From Inquilinus limosus (GTDB taxonomy: Bacteria > Pseudomonadota > Alphaproteobacteria > DSM-16000 > Inquilinaceae), in the NCBI RefSeq assembly GCF_002195995.1, contig NZ_NHON01000005.1:18871-82870 (forward strand): a stretch of 64,000 nucleotides of DNA, in the 5' to 3' direction. A program made the position numbers and the translations under genes. Below the pieces are notes generated by a model that worked only from the letters and a program-made list of their open reading frames with translations, did not search any database and was not told the DNA's origin. Of the stretch, positions 43,561-54,271 are shown piece by piece; the stretch's first letter is position 1; each line of letters opens with the position of its first letter.

Positions 43561-44175
43561 TCACAGGAGCTGGACGGCTTCCGCCATCGGGCCCTTCTGG
43601 CCCATGCGGACCGTCAGGCGCACCCGCTGCTCGCTGTTCAGGCTCGGCAGGCCGGCCTTCTGCAGCGCGCGCGAGGCGACATAGACGTCCTTGCCGCCGT
43701 CGTCCGGGGTGACGAAGCCGAAGCCCTTCTCCGCGTTGAAGAACTTCACCGTGCCCTCGACCTCGGTGGCCGGGCCGCTGAAGCCGCCGCGATCGCCGCC
43801 GCCGAAGCCGCCACGATCACCGCCGCCGAAGCCACCACGGCCACCGCCGTCACCGAAGCGGCTCGGGCGGAAGCCGCCACCAGCGCCGGCGCCACCGCCG
43901 GCCGGCGGGGCGCCGAGCTCCTCGATGCGATGGATCACCGCGACCTGCGGGCCCTTCTGACCTTCCGCGATGTCGCAGACGATCTTCGTGCCCTCATACA
44001 TCTCGCGATGGCCGGACTGTTCCACGACCGAGGCGTGCAGGAACGCATCCGGCGAACCGTCCGTCACCTGGACGAAGCCGAAGCCCTTCGTCGGGTTGAA
44101 CCACTTGACCACTGCCGTCACGTCACGGCGATATTCGCCGCCTCCGACGCGCGGCGGATGACGTCGGTTCATCAT
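43561..44175 (-). CDS. Double cold-shock-domain protein with RGG-type linker
   Basis: A 204-residue RNA-binding protein. Two cold-shock domains: residues 17-83 (RNP1 'KGFGFVQV', RNP2 'DAFLHASVV') and 137-204 ('KGFGFVTPDD', 'DVYVASRAL'). They are joined by a Gly-rich linker at 90-136 with three RGGF-GGGD-type repeats, resembling RGG boxes. Two-domain cold-shock proteins are typical of alphaproteobacteria. Tandem ATGs at 44175 and 44172; GGAG lies about ten bases upstream. A long leader precedes it and a strong terminator follows. Confidence 0.92.
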   Translation of the reverse strand: MMNRRHPPRVGGGEYRRDVTAVVKWFNPTKGFGFVQVTDGSPDAFLHASVVEQSGHREMYEGTKIVCDIAEGQKGPQVAVIHRIEELGAPPAGGGAGAGGGFRPSRFGDGGGRGGFGGGDRGGFGGGDRGGFSGPATEVEGTVKFFNAEKGFGFVTPDDGGKDVYVASRALQKAGLPSLNSEQRVRLTVRMGQKGPMAEAVQLL

Positions 44176-44494
44176 TGAACTGAAACTCCAAGAGAAAGTG
44201 CTGCACCAGGACCAAGGGTGCGGCTTCCGCGAGCGGAAACCAGAATCTGTCCGCTCGCAACCGACGACAAGCCGGTGCTGGACGGTCTGAACGTTTTTGT
44301 CGAGACGACCATTCGTTACCTGAGACAACCAGCCCGCGTGTGGTTGGCCACGCGCGGGCGACGATCGTCTCCATACCCCTCAGCCGAGCCTACAGAAGAC
44401 ACCCGCGTGGACTATAACCTCAGGCCGCGCGCCTTGACCATAGGCGTTCCGCCGACATCGGAGAGAATCTTTCGCACGACAAATCGAGGCTGAC
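44176..44494. promoter_or_regulatory. Leader/promoter region of the cold-shock gene with a long hairpin
   Basis: 319 bases between the csp start and the iolG stop. It holds a 12-base-pair stem with one mismatch and loop TTGG (44332-44359) next to the palindrome GACGATCGTC (44360-44369). No gene is visible. If transcription starts near 44430, the csp mRNA would have a structured leader of about 250 bases, as in known cold-shock mRNAs. The exact promoter is not clear. Confidence 0.45.
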
Positions 44495-45481
44495 TCAGCG
44501 TGACAGCCGCACCGGAGCGCCGGTCTTGGCCGATTCCCAGGCCGCGTCGGCGAGCAGCAGCGCCCGCTTCCCGTCCTCTCCCCCGGCCCGGGGCGCCCGC
44601 CCCTCCAGCACCGCGTCGATGAAGTCGTCGAGCTCGCGCCGATAGGCTTCGGCGTAGCGTTCCAGGAAGAAATGCAGCGGCTTGTCGCGCACCACCCCGT
44701 CGGCACCGGCATATTCCACCGTGGTCGCGGCGCGATTCTCAGCCCGCAGCATGCCGAGCGACCCGAAGGCCTCGACCCGCTGGTCGTAACCGTAGACGGC
44801 GCGGCGGCTGTTCGAGATCTGGGCGATAGAGCCGCCCGCGGTCTTCAGCGTCACCACCGCAGTGTCGACGTCGCCCTCGGCGCCGATCGCCGGGTCCACC
44901 AGGTTGCTGGCAGTGGCGTAGATCTCCACCGGCTCCTCGTCCAGCAGCCAGCGGGCGATGTCGAAGTCGTGGATCATCATGTCCCGGAACAGCCCGCCGG
45001 AGACGCGGATGTAGCTGGCCGGCGGCGGGCCCGGGTCGCGGCTGGTGATGGCCACCAGCTCGACCTTGCCGATGCGGCCCTCGGCGATGCCGGCATGGAC
45101 CGCCTCGAAGCTCGGGTCGAACCGGCGGTTGAAGCCCAGCGCCAGCGGCACGCCGGCCTGGGCGACGATGTCGAGGCAGCCCTCGACCCGGGCGCTGTCG
45201 AGGTCGATCGGCTTCTCGCAGAAGATCGCCTTACCGGCCTTGGCCGCGGCCTCGATCAGGTCGGCATGGGTGTCGGTCGAACTGGCGATCACCACCGCAT
45301 CGGCGCCGTCCAGTGCCGCCAGGCCGTCGCCGACCACGGCGCCGTGCTGCTTGGCCAGCGCCTCGGCCGCCTCGTGGTGGACGTCGACCACCGCCACCAG
45401 CTGGGTGCGCGGGTTCCGGGCGATGTTGTCGGCATGGATCTTCCCGATCCGTCCGGCACCGAACTGGCAGATCTTGAGCAT
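44495..45481 (-). CDS. iolG: Inositol 2-dehydrogenase
   Basis: A 328-residue Gfo/Idh/MocA oxidoreductase. NAD site 'FGAGRIGKIHADNI', catalytic Lys in 'IFCEKPID' near residue 93, and the Asp/His pair in 'MIHDFDIARWLL'. It oxidises myo-inositol to scyllo-inosose, the first step of inositol catabolism. It is transcribed away from iolB-C-D-E with a 138-base shared promoter region that contains an IolR-like site. Confidence 0.93.
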   Translation of the reverse strand: MLKICQFGAGRIGKIHADNIARNPRTQLVAVVDVHHEAAEALAKQHGAVVGDGLAALDGADAVVIASSTDTHADLIEAAAKAGKAIFCEKPIDLDSARVEGCLDIVAQAGVPLALGFNRRFDPSFEAVHAGIAEGRIGKVELVAITSRDPGPPPASYIRVSGGLFRDMMIHDFDIARWLLDEEPVEIYATASNLVDPAIGAEGDVDTAVVTLKTAGGSIAQISNSRRAVYGYDQRVEAFGSLGMLRAENRAATTVEYAGADGVVRDKPLHFFLERYAEAYRRELDDFIDAVLEGRAPRAGGEDGKRALLLADAAWESAKTGAPVRLSR

Positions 45482-45545
45482 GGATTCCTCTCCCTCGCGA
45501 CGCGCCGGATCATCGTCCCGGCGGCGGCCGACGGCGACAGAAAAA

Positions 45546-45557
45546 TCAGAATTCTGA
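45546..45557. promoter_or_regulatory. Palindrome TCAGAATTCTGA in the iolG-iolB promoter region
   Basis: A perfect 12-base palindrome 65 bases upstream of iolG, next to the IolR-like site at 45564-45593. It may be a second operator or part of the iolG promoter. Confidence 0.45.
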
Positions 45558-45563
45558 GGTTGC

Positions 45564-45593
45564 AGTCAAATGGAATATTTGTTCTATTTGACT
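45564..45593. promoter_or_regulatory. IolR-like operator between iolG and iolB
   Basis: Outer arms AGTCAAAT / ATTTGACT are perfect; inside sits GGAA-TATTTG-TTCT, one base off the GGAA-N6-TTCC motif reported for the RpiR-type IolR of Sinorhizobium. It is 26 bases before iolB. Confidence 0.6.
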
Positions 45594-45619
45594 GAAATAG
45601 CGTTCGGGAGGACCAGCCC

Positions 45620-46438
45620 ATGACCCGCCATCTGACCGGCCACCGCGGCGGCTTCGGCCCGGGGCTGACGCAGATCACCCGCTTCGACGAGCCCGAGGAC
45701 GACACCGGCATCGCCGTTTCCGTGCTGAAGCTGGCGCCGGGCGAGAGCCGCGAGGTCGAGACCGCGAACGAGACCGCCTGGCTGCTGATGTCCGGCACCG
45801 CCGAGGTGACCGTCGACAACCAATCGGTCCGCTTCTCCCGCGCCTCGCTGTTCGATGAATCGGCCAGCGCCGTGCATGTCGCCGCCGGCGCCCGGGTGCG
45901 CCTGACCGCCGAGACCGAGGCCGAGTTCACCGTCTACGAGACGAAGAACGCCAAGCCCTTCCCGTCCCGCGTCTTCGGGCCGGCGGACGTGCCGAACGAG
46001 CACCGCGGCAAAGGCCAGGTCGACGGGGCCTGCTACCGCTACGTCCGCACCATCTTCGACCTGCGCAACAGCGACCCGAACGCCGAGCTGGTGCTGGGCG
46101 AGGTGGTGACCTTCCCCGGCCGCTGGTCGAGCTATCCGCCGCACCACCACCCGCAGCCGGAGATCTACCACTACCGCTTCACCGATCCGCGCGGCTACGG
46201 CCATGCCGAGCTCGGCGAGACGGTGCTGAAGGTGCGCGCCAACGACACCATCAAGATCTTCGACGGCTTCGACCACGCGCAATGCGCGGCGCCCGGCTAC
46301 GGCATGTACTACGCCTGGGTGATCCGGCACCTGCCCGGCAATCCCTACACCGTGCCGGAGTTCACCGAGGAGCATCGCTGGACCATGGACGAGACGGCCG
46401 GGTTCTGGCGCCCGGAGGGAGTCTCGCGTCATGGCTGA
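45620..46438 (+). CDS. iolB: 5-deoxy-glucuronate isomerase
   Basis: A 272-residue bicupin of the KduI/IolB family. Metal ligands are in 'SYPPHHHPQPEIYHYRF' (His and Glu) and 'FDGFDHAQCAAPGYGMYYAWVIRH'. It converts 5-deoxy-glucuronate to 2-deoxy-5-ke-gluconate in inositol breakdown. GGGAGGA before the ATG is a strong ribosome site. The last 8 bases overlap iolC. Confidence 0.94.
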   Translation: MTRHLTGHRGGFGPGLTQITRFDEPEDDTGIAVSVLKLAPGESREVETANETAWLLMSGTAEVTVDNQSVRFSRASLFDESASAVHVAAGARVRLTAETEAEFTVYETKNAKPFPSRVFGPADVPNEHRGKGQVDGACYRYVRTIFDLRNSDPNAELVLGEVVTFPGRWSSYPPHHHPQPEIYHYRFTDPRGYGHAELGETVLKVRANDTIKIFDGFDHAQCAAPGYGMYYAWVIRHLPGNPYTVPEFTEEHRWTMDETAGFWRPEGVSRHG

Positions 46439-48350
46439 GCCGACTCTCGACGTGATCTGCATCGGCCGGTCCTCGGTCGACCTCTATGGCGAGCAGGTCG
46501 GCGGCCGGCTGGAGGACATGGCCTCCTTCGCCAAATATGTCGGCGGCTGCCCGACCAACATCTCGGTCGGCGGCGCCCGCCTTGGCCTGCGCACCGCCCT
46601 GCTGACCCGGGTCGGCGACGAGCATATGGGCCGCTTCATCCGCGAGCAGCTGGCGGCGGAGGGCGTCGACACCAGCCATGTCATCACCGACAAGAAGCGG
46701 CTGACCGCGCTGGTGATCCTCGGCATCCGCGACCGCCACACCTTCCCGCTGATCTTCTACCGCGAGGATTGCGCCGACATGGCGCTGTCCGAGGACGACA
46801 TCGACGAGGCCTTCATCGCCTCGGCCCGGGCCGTGGTGGTCACCGGCACCCATTTCTCCACCCCCGGCGTCGCGGCGATGAGCCGGAAGGCGATGCGGCT
46901 GGCCCATGCCCATGGCCGCAAGGTGGCGCTGGACATCGATTACCGCCCGGTGCTGTGGGCCCTGACCGGCCACGGGCTGGGCGAGGAGCGCTTCGTCGAG
47001 AGTTCGGCGGTCAGCGCCCATCTGCAGGCGATCCTGCCGGACTGCGACCTGATCGTCGGCACCGAGGAGGAGATCCACATCGCCGGCGGCGCCACCGACA
47101 CGCTGGCGGCGCTGCGCCGGATCCGCGAGCTGAGTGCCGCGACCATCGTGGTCAAGCGCGGGCCGATGGGCTGCGTCGTGTTCCCGGGCGCGATCCCGGA
47201 CGATATCGAGCAGGGGGTGAAGGGCCCCGGCTTCCCGGTCGAGGTCTACAACGTGCTGGGCGCCGGCGACGGCTTCATGGCCGGCTTCCTGCGCGGCTGG
47301 CTGCGCGACGAGCCGGTCGAGGCCGCCTGCCGCTATGCCAATGCCTGCGGCGCCTTCGCCGTGTCGCGGCATGGCTGCGCCCCGTCCTATCCGAGCTGGG
47401 CAGAGCTGTCGCAGTTCCTGGCCGAGGGCAGCGCCCATCACCGGCTGCGCGAGGACCCGGCCCTGAACCAGGTGCATTGGGCGACGACCCGGATCCGCGA
47501 CTGGCCCGAGGTCCACGCCATGGCCTTCGACCACCGGTCTCAGCTGGAGGAGATGGTGGCGCGCCACGGAGTGGACCCGGAGCGGATCGGCGACTTCAAG
47601 TTGCTGGCCTGGCAGGCGGCGAAGCAGGCGCATGGCGACCGGCCCGGCTTCGGCGTGCTGATCGACGGGCGGCTGGGCAGCGAGGCGCTGTTCGCCGCCG
47701 CCGGCACCGGCGCCTGGATCGGCCGGCCGATCGAGCTGCCGGGGTCGCGCCCGCTGCGCTTCGAGGGCGGGCCGGATGTCGGCGTCACCCTGCGCGAATG
47801 GCCGCTGGAGCATGTGGTGAAGTGCCTGGTGCAGTATCACCCGGACGACCCGCCGGAGATCCGGGCCGCGCAGGACCGCCAGCTGCTGGCCCTATTCGAC
47901 GCCAGCCGCGCCACCCGGCACGAGCTGCTGATCGAGGTGATCCCGCCCAAATCGATGCCGGCCGACGACCGCACCGTGGCCCGGGCGCTGGACCATCTCT
48001 ACGGCATCGGCATCCATCCGGACTGGTGGAAGCTGCCGCCCCCGCCCTCGGAGGCCGCCTGGGCGGCGATCCAGGAGGTGATCGCCCGGCGCGACCCGCA
48101 TTGCCGCGGCGTGGTGCTGCTGGGGCTGGAGGCGCCGGAGGAGGAACTGATGGCCGCCTTCACTTTGGCCGCGCGCCAGCCCTGGTGCCGCGGCTTCGCG
48201 GTCGGCCGCACCATCTTCGGCCGCGCCGCCGAGGACTGGATCGCCGGGCGCATCGACGATGACGAAGCGGTGAGACGGATGGCCGCCAGCTATGGCAGCC
48301 TGATCGCCGCCTGGGAGAATGCCCGCGCCGCGGCCCAGGCTGCGGCTTGA
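46431..48350 (+). CDS. iolC: IolC kinase fused to DUF2090 (aldolase-like) domain
   Basis: A 639-residue bifunctional protein. Residues 1-325 are a PfkB kinase: 'GGCPTNISVGGARLGL' near the start and the catalytic 'NVLGAGDGFMAGFLRG' near 275-290 (Asp base). Residues 335-639 are DUF2090, related to class I aldolases ('HAMAFDHRSQLEEM', 'GVLIDGRLG', 'LIEVIPPKSMP'). The kinase phosphorylates 5-dehydro-2-deoxygluconate; the second domain is thought to cleave the product, replacing IolJ. This fusion is common in proteobacteria. Confidence 0.94.
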   Translation: MAEPTLDVICIGRSSVDLYGEQVGGRLEDMASFAKYVGGCPTNISVGGARLGLRTALLTRVGDEHMGRFIREQLAAEGVDTSHVITDKKRLTALVILGIRDRHTFPLIFYREDCADMALSEDDIDEAFIASARAVVVTGTHFSTPGVAAMSRKAMRLAHAHGRKVALDIDYRPVLWALTGHGLGEERFVESSAVSAHLQAILPDCDLIVGTEEEIHIAGGATDTLAALRRIRELSAATIVVKRGPMGCVVFPGAIPDDIEQGVKGPGFPVEVYNVLGAGDGFMAGFLRGWLRDEPVEAACRYANACGAFAVSRHGCAPSYPSWAELSQFLAEGSAHHRLREDPALNQVHWATTRIRDWPEVHAMAFDHRSQLEEMVARHGVDPERIGDFKLLAWQAAKQAHGDRPGFGVLIDGRLGSEALFAAAGTGAWIGRPIELPGSRPLRFEGGPDVGVTLREWPLEHVVKCLVQYHPDDPPEIRAAQDRQLLALFDASRATRHELLIEVIPPKSMPADDRTVARALDHLYGIGIHPDWWKLPPPPSEAAWAAIQEVIARRDPHCRGVVLLGLEAPEEELMAAFTLAARQPWCRGFAVGRTIFGRAAEDWIAGRIDDDEAVRRMAASYGSLIAAWENARAAAQAAA

Positions 48351-48363
48351 AGGAGCGATAGGG

Positions 48364-50217
<1,854 letters not shown>

Positions 50218-50251
50218 TCCATCCACCCACCGACCGCACGAGACCGCCGCG

Positions 50252-51148
50252 ATGACCGTCACCCTCGGCACCAACCCGATCGCCTGGAGCAACGACGACC
50301 TGCCGGAGCTGGGCGGCGAGACGCCGCTCGAGACCTGCCTGTTCGAGGCGCGCGAGGCCGGCTTCACCGGCATCGAGCTGGGCAACAAGTTCCCGCGCCA
50401 GGCCGACGCCCTGCGGCCGATCCTGGAGGCGCACCGCCTGTCCCTGATCTCCGGCTGGTACAGCGCCAACCTCCTCGACCGCTCGGTCGAGGAGGAGATC
50501 GCGGCGATGGAGCCGCACCTGGCCCTGCTCGCCGCGCTCGGCTGCAAGGTCATGGTGTTCTGCGACACCTCCGGCGCTGTCCACGGCGACCGCGGCACGC
50601 CGCTGACCCAGCGCCCGACCCTGCCGGAGGATGCGTGGCCGGAGTTCGGCCGCAAGCTCACGGCCGTCGGCGACCACATGGCCAAGCGCGGCGTCCGGCT
50701 GGCCTATCACCATCACATGGGCACGCTGGTGCAGAGCGAGGCCGAGGTCGACCTGCTGATGCAGCACACCGGCCTGTCGGTCGGGCTGCTGCTCGATTCC
50801 GGCCACATGACCGTGGCCGGCGGCGACGCGGCGGCGCTGGCCAGGCGCTATGCCAGCCGGATCAACCACGTCCACGCCAAGGATGTCCGCCGCGACGTGC
50901 TGCAGACGGTGCGCGACGAGGATTGGAGCTTCCTCGATGGCGTTATCGGCGGGCTGTTCACCGTGCCGGGCGACGGCATGGTCGACTTCCCGCGCATCTT
51001 CGACGCCCTGCCGAAGAGCTACAGCGGCTGGATGGTGGTAGAGGCCGAGCAGGACCCGGCCAAGGCGCATCCGCTGACCTATGCCCGTCTTGGCTACCGC
51101 AACCTGTGGAAGTTCGCGACCGGCGCCGGCTTCGAGGTCAGGACCTGA
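50252..51148 (+). CDS. iolE: Myo-inosose-2 dehydratase
   Basis: A 298-residue TIM-barrel dehydratase (xylose isomerase-like superfamily). Metal ligands: 'AYHHHMGTLVQSEAEVD', 'LLLDSGHMTVAGGD', 'INHVHAKDVR' and 'MVVEAEQDP'. It converts scyllo-inosose to the trihydroxycyclohexanedione cleaved by IolD. Last gene of the iolBCDE run. iolA, a transporter and the regulator gene are not in the window. Confidence 0.94.
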   Translation: MTVTLGTNPIAWSNDDLPELGGETPLETCLFEAREAGFTGIELGNKFPRQADALRPILEAHRLSLISGWYSANLLDRSVEEEIAAMEPHLALLAALGCKVMVFCDTSGAVHGDRGTPLTQRPTLPEDAWPEFGRKLTAVGDHMAKRGVRLAYHHHMGTLVQSEAEVDLLMQHTGLSVGLLLDSGHMTVAGGDAAALARRYASRINHVHAKDVRRDVLQTVRDEDWSFLDGVIGGLFTVPGDGMVDFPRIFDALPKSYSGWMVVEAEQDPAKAHPLTYARLGYRNLWKFATGAGFEVRT

Positions 51149-51249
51149 GACGGGCGGTCCGTCAACACACTGTTTATAAAGATTTCTCCATCCGGGCCGG
51201 GCGGTTGATGTCATAGTGCCCGCATCGAATCACTTGCCCGGATGGTGAA

Positions 51250-51654
51250 ATGTCGGCCTTCTCTTCCTTCTTCGCCTTCTTCGCCCGCATCTTCCTCGCC
51301 GTCCTGTTCGTCATGTCCGGCTGGGCCAAGCTGACCGGCTTCGAAGGGACGGTCGGCTACGTCGCCTCCAACGGCCTGCCGGTGCCGCAGCTCTTCGCCG
51401 CGCTGACCATCCTGGTCGAGCTCGGCGGCGGCATCCTCCTGATCCTCGGCCTGTTCTCGCGCCTGGCCGCCTTCATCATGGCCGGCTTCACGCTGCTGAC
51501 CATCGTCATCGTCCACCACTTCTGGACCATGGCCGACGCCGAGATGCAGATGAACCAGCTGATGGCGATGAAGAACCTCGCCATCGCCGGCGGCCTGCTG
51601 ATGGTCACCGCCTTCGGCCCTGGCGCCTGGGCCGTCGGCCCCGGCCGCGACTGA
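51250..51654 (+). CDS. DoxX family membrane protein
   Basis: A 134-residue protein with four transmembrane helices: 'FFARIFLAVLFVMSGWAKLTGF', 'LFAALTILVELGGGILLILGLFSRLAAF', 'LLTIVIVHHFWTM' and 'NLAIAGGLLMVTAFGPG'. DoxX-like proteins are linked to quinone or thiosulfate oxidation and redox stress, but most have no proven role. A terminator follows after 24 bases. Confidence 0.9.
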   Translation: MSAFSSFFAFFARIFLAVLFVMSGWAKLTGFEGTVGYVASNGLPVPQLFAALTILVELGGGILLILGLFSRLAAFIMAGFTLLTIVIVHHFWTMADAEMQMNQLMAMKNLAIAGGLLMVTAFGPGAWAVGPGRD

Positions 51655-51678
51655 GCGAGATCGCTGCATGACGTGAAG

Positions 51679-51704
51679 ACGGCGGGCCCCGGGCCCGCCG
51701 TTTT
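51679..51704 (+). terminator. Rho-independent terminator after the DoxX gene
   Basis: Perfect GC arms ACGGCGGGCCC / GGGCCCGCCGT followed by TTTTCGTTC on the plus strand. The convergent enoyl-CoA hydratase gene ends 9 bases further. Confidence 0.8.
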
Positions 51705-51712
51705 CGTTCGGG

Positions 51713-52492
51713 TCAGCGGTGCTTGAACTGCGGCGGACGCTTCTCGGCGAAGGCGGCCATGCCCTCGCGCCGGTCCTCGGTCCCGAAGGTGGCGTGGAAC
51801 ATCCGCCGCTCGAACAGGATGCCTTCGGCCAGCGGCGTCTCGTCGGCGCGGTGCACCGCCTCCTTCGCCATCATGGTGATCGGCAGCGAATAGCCGGCGA
51901 TGGTCTCCGCCGCCTTCACCGCCTCGGCCAGCAGCTCGGCCGCCGGCACCACGCGGGCGACCAGCCCCGACCGCTCGGCCTCCGCCGCATCCATCATCCG
52001 GCCGGTCAGCACCAGGTCCATCGCCTTGGACCGGCCGATCAGCTTGGTCAGCCGCTGGGTGCCGCCGGAGCCCGGAATGGTGCCCAGCTTGATCTCCGGC
52101 TGGCCGAACTTCGCCGTGTCGGCGGCGATGATGAAGTCGCACATCATCGCGATCTCGCAGCCGCCACCGAGGGCATAGCCGGCCACCGCGGCGATGATTG
52201 GCTTGCGCAGCTTGACGATGCAGGTCCAGTTCTCGATCAGGTTGCCGCGATAGGCGGCGATGAAGTCCTTCGACGCCATCTCCTTGATGTCGGCGCCGGC
52301 GGCGAAGGCCTTCTCCGACCCGGTCAGGACCACGGCGCCGACGCCGTCATCGGCATCGAAGGCCGCCAGGGCCTGGGCGAGGTCCCGGAAGATCGCGTCG
52401 TTCAGGGCGTTCAGCGCCTGCGGCCGGTTCAGCGTGATCAGGCCGACCCGCCCCCGGGTCTCGACCAGGATGGTCTCGTAGGTCGCGGTCAT
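51713..52492 (-). CDS. Enoyl-CoA hydratase
   Basis: A 259-residue crotonase. The oxyanion-hole motifs are '[12 protein letters not shown]' and '[19 protein letters not shown]', with the two catalytic Glu in 'GGGCEIAM' and '[19 protein letters not shown]'. It hydrates 2-enoyl-CoA in fatty acid beta-oxidation or related pathways. ATG at 52492 fits the family length (about 258). This gene next to mutM is a conserved order in alphaproteobacteria. Confidence 0.94.
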   Translation of the reverse strand: MTATYETILVETRGRVGLITLNRPQALNALNDAIFRDLAQALAAFDADDGVGAVVLTGSEKAFAAGADIKEMASKDFIAAYRGNLIENWTCIVKLRKPIIAAVAGYALGGGCEIAMMCDFIIAADTAKFGQPEIKLGTIPGSGGTQRLTKLIGRSKAMDLVLTGRMMDAAEAERSGLVARVVPAAELLAEAVKAAETIAGYSLPITMMAKEAVHRADETPLAEGILFERRMFHATFGTEDRREGMAAFAEKRPPQFKHR

Positions 52493-52536
52493 GAAGGGAT
52501 CCTCCGCATCGGGTCTTTCGGAATGGGCATCGCCGG

Positions 52537-53367
52537 TCAGCGCTGGCAGACCGGGCAGAAGAAGGTGCTGCGGCCGGACTGGACCAGGCGCTGCACCGTG
52601 CCCCGGCATTTCGGCGTGCGGCACGGCTCGCCCTCGCGGTCATAGACCGACCAGGAATGCTGGAAATAGCCGAGCTCGCCATCGACCTGGACATAGTCGC
52701 GCAGGCTGGACCCGCCGGCCTCGATGGCGCGCTGCAGCACGGCCTTGATCTCCGGCACCAGCCGCGCCGCCCGCACCCCGGCCACCGAGGCGGCGACCCG
52801 GCGGGGCGAGATCCGCGCCGCCCACAGCGCCTCGCAGACATAGATGTTGCCGAGGCCGGCGACCACGCGCTGGTCCAGCAGCGCCGCCTTGATCGGCGTG
52901 ATCTTGCGGGCCAGGGCCTGGTCGAGATACGCGGCGTCGAACTCGTCCGACAGCGGCTCCGGCCCCAGCGCCTCCAGCGATTTATGGGCGTGCAGCGCGT
53001 TCTGGCTGACCAGGTCCATCATGCCGAAGCGGCGGGTGTCGTTGAAGGTGACGACAGACCCGGCCTCGGTCTCGAACACGACATGGTCGTGCGGGCTGAC
53101 GACCTGCGGCCGGCCCTGGCTGACCATCATCCGGCCGGACATGCCGAGATGGATCAAGAGCACCATGCCGTCGTCGAGATGGATCAGCAGGTATTTGGCG
53201 CGGCGGTCCAGCCGGACGATGCGGCGGCCGGTCAGCCGCTCGACCATCCGCTCGGGCAGCGGGAAGCGCAAATCGGGGCGGCGCTGCTCGACGCGGGCCA
53301 GCACCTGGCCTTCCAGGACGGGCACCAGGCCGCGACGAACGGTCTCGACTTCGGGAAGCTCGGGCAT
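52537..53367 (-). CDS. mutM: Formamidopyrimidine-DNA glycosylase
   Basis: A 276-residue DNA repair enzyme. The N-terminal catalytic '[13 protein letters not shown]' directly follows the start Met, which fixes the ATG at 53367. '[13 protein letters not shown]' gives the catalytic Lys; '[16 protein letters not shown]' is the helix-two-turn-helix. The zinc finger has Cys pairs in 'CRTPKC' and 'CPVC' at the end. It removes 8-oxoguanine and formamidopyrimidines. Divergent from ubiE. Confidence 0.96.
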   Translation of the reverse strand: MPELPEVETVRRGLVPVLEGQVLARVEQRRPDLRFPLPERMVERLTGRRIVRLDRRAKYLLIHLDDGMVLLIHLGMSGRMMVSQGRPQVVSPHDHVVFETEAGSVVTFNDTRRFGMMDLVSQNALHAHKSLEALGPEPLSDEFDAAYLDQALARKITPIKAALLDQRVVAGLGNIYVCEALWAARISPRRVAASVAGVRAARLVPEIKAVLQRAIEAGGSSLRDYVQVDGELGYFQHSWSVYDREGEPCRTPKCRGTVQRLVQSGRSTFFCPVCQR

Positions 53368-53414
53368 GGCCGGCACACTGGCACGACCCGGCGCCGGACG
53401 CTATGGTCCCGGCC

Positions 53415-54176
53415 ATGAGCGACGCGCCCCATAATCCTGAATCCCGCTGGTTCGGCGACACCGAGGTCGATCCGACGGAGAAGACCCACCGCGTCCACGG
53501 CGTCTTCAGCAGCGTGGCCCAGCGCTACGACCTGATGAACGACCTGATGAGCGGCGGCGTCCACCGGCTGTGGAAGGCCCAGTTCATCGCCGCGATCCGG
53601 CCCCGGCCCGGCGAGACCCTGCTGGATGTGGCCGGCGGCACCGGCGACATCGCCTTCCGCTTCCTCGACCGCGCCGGGCCGACCGGGCGCGCCATCATCT
53701 GCGACCTGACCGAGGGCATGGTCGCGGTTGGCCGCGACCGCGCGATCGACCGCGGCCGGGTCGGGCCGATCCTGCACATGGTCGGCAACGCCGAATCGCT
53801 GCCGGTCGCCGACCGGTCGGTCGACGTCTACACCATCTCCTTCGGCCTCAGGAACGTGACCCGGATCGACGACGCGCTGCGCGAGGCGCGGCGGGTGCTG
53901 AAGCCGGGCGGGCGCTTCTTCTGCCTGGAGTTCAGCAAGGTCGTGCTGCCCGGCCTGGACCGCGCCTACGACGTCTATTCCCGCACCGTGATCCCGCGCA
54001 TGGGAAAGGTGGTGGCCAAGGACGAGGACAGCTACCGCTACCTGGTCGAGAGCATCCGCCGCTTCCCCGACCAGCCGAGCCTGGCCGAGCGAATCGAGGC
54101 CGCCGGGCTGGAGCGGGTGCGCTGGACCAACCTGTCGGCCGGGATCGCGGCGATCCATACGGGGTGGCGGATCTGA
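53415..54176 (+). CDS. ubiE: Ubiquinone/menaquinone C-methyltransferase UbiE
   Basis: A 253-residue SAM methyltransferase. 'VFSSVAQRYDLMNDLMSGGVHRLWK' and 'LLDVAGGTGDIAFRFLDRA' (motif I) are UbiE signatures, as are 'ISFGLRNVTRIDDALREARRVLKPGG' and the final 'SAGIAAIHTGWR'. It carries out the C-methylation in ubiquinone synthesis. ATG at 53403 is also in frame; 53415 gives the normal length. ubiB, usually the next gene in this class, is absent here. Confidence 0.95.
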   Translation: MSDAPHNPESRWFGDTEVDPTEKTHRVHGVFSSVAQRYDLMNDLMSGGVHRLWKAQFIAAIRPRPGETLLDVAGGTGDIAFRFLDRAGPTGRAIICDLTEGMVAVGRDRAIDRGRVGPILHMVGNAESLPVADRSVDVYTISFGLRNVTRIDDALREARRVLKPGGRFFCLEFSKVVLPGLDRAYDVYSRTVIPRMGKVVAKDEDSYRYLVESIRRFPDQPSLAERIEAAGLERVRWTNLSAGIAAIHTGWRI

Positions 54177-54225
54177 GGCTTCGGACCGGACCATCCAGGT
54201 TCCGGCGATTGTATTTGCTCGGAGT

Positions 54226-54255
54226 TGCGCATAAATTTGGGTCAGGTTATGCGCA
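54226..54255. promoter_or_regulatory. Inverted repeat upstream of ccdA, probable autoregulatory operator
   Basis: Perfect 9-base arms TGCGCATAA (54226-54234) and TTATGCGCA (54247-54255), centres 21 bases apart (two helical turns), ending 16 bases before the ccdA start. Antitoxins of this class repress their own promoter. Confidence 0.55.
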
Positions 54256-54271
54256 TCGATTGGATGACGAT

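Noticed and set aside
40699..44178. A very long plus-strand open frame (over 1,100 codons) across five genes
   Set aside because: It runs antisense to the aldo/keto reductase, TetR and cold-shock genes and out of frame with the LysR gene. No domain is visible; high GC removes stop codons by chance.
44332..44359. Strong hairpin read as a terminator for iolG or csp
   Set aside because: Neither strand has a run of T after the stem, and it lies upstream of csp and not after a gene in the right direction; a leader structure fits better.
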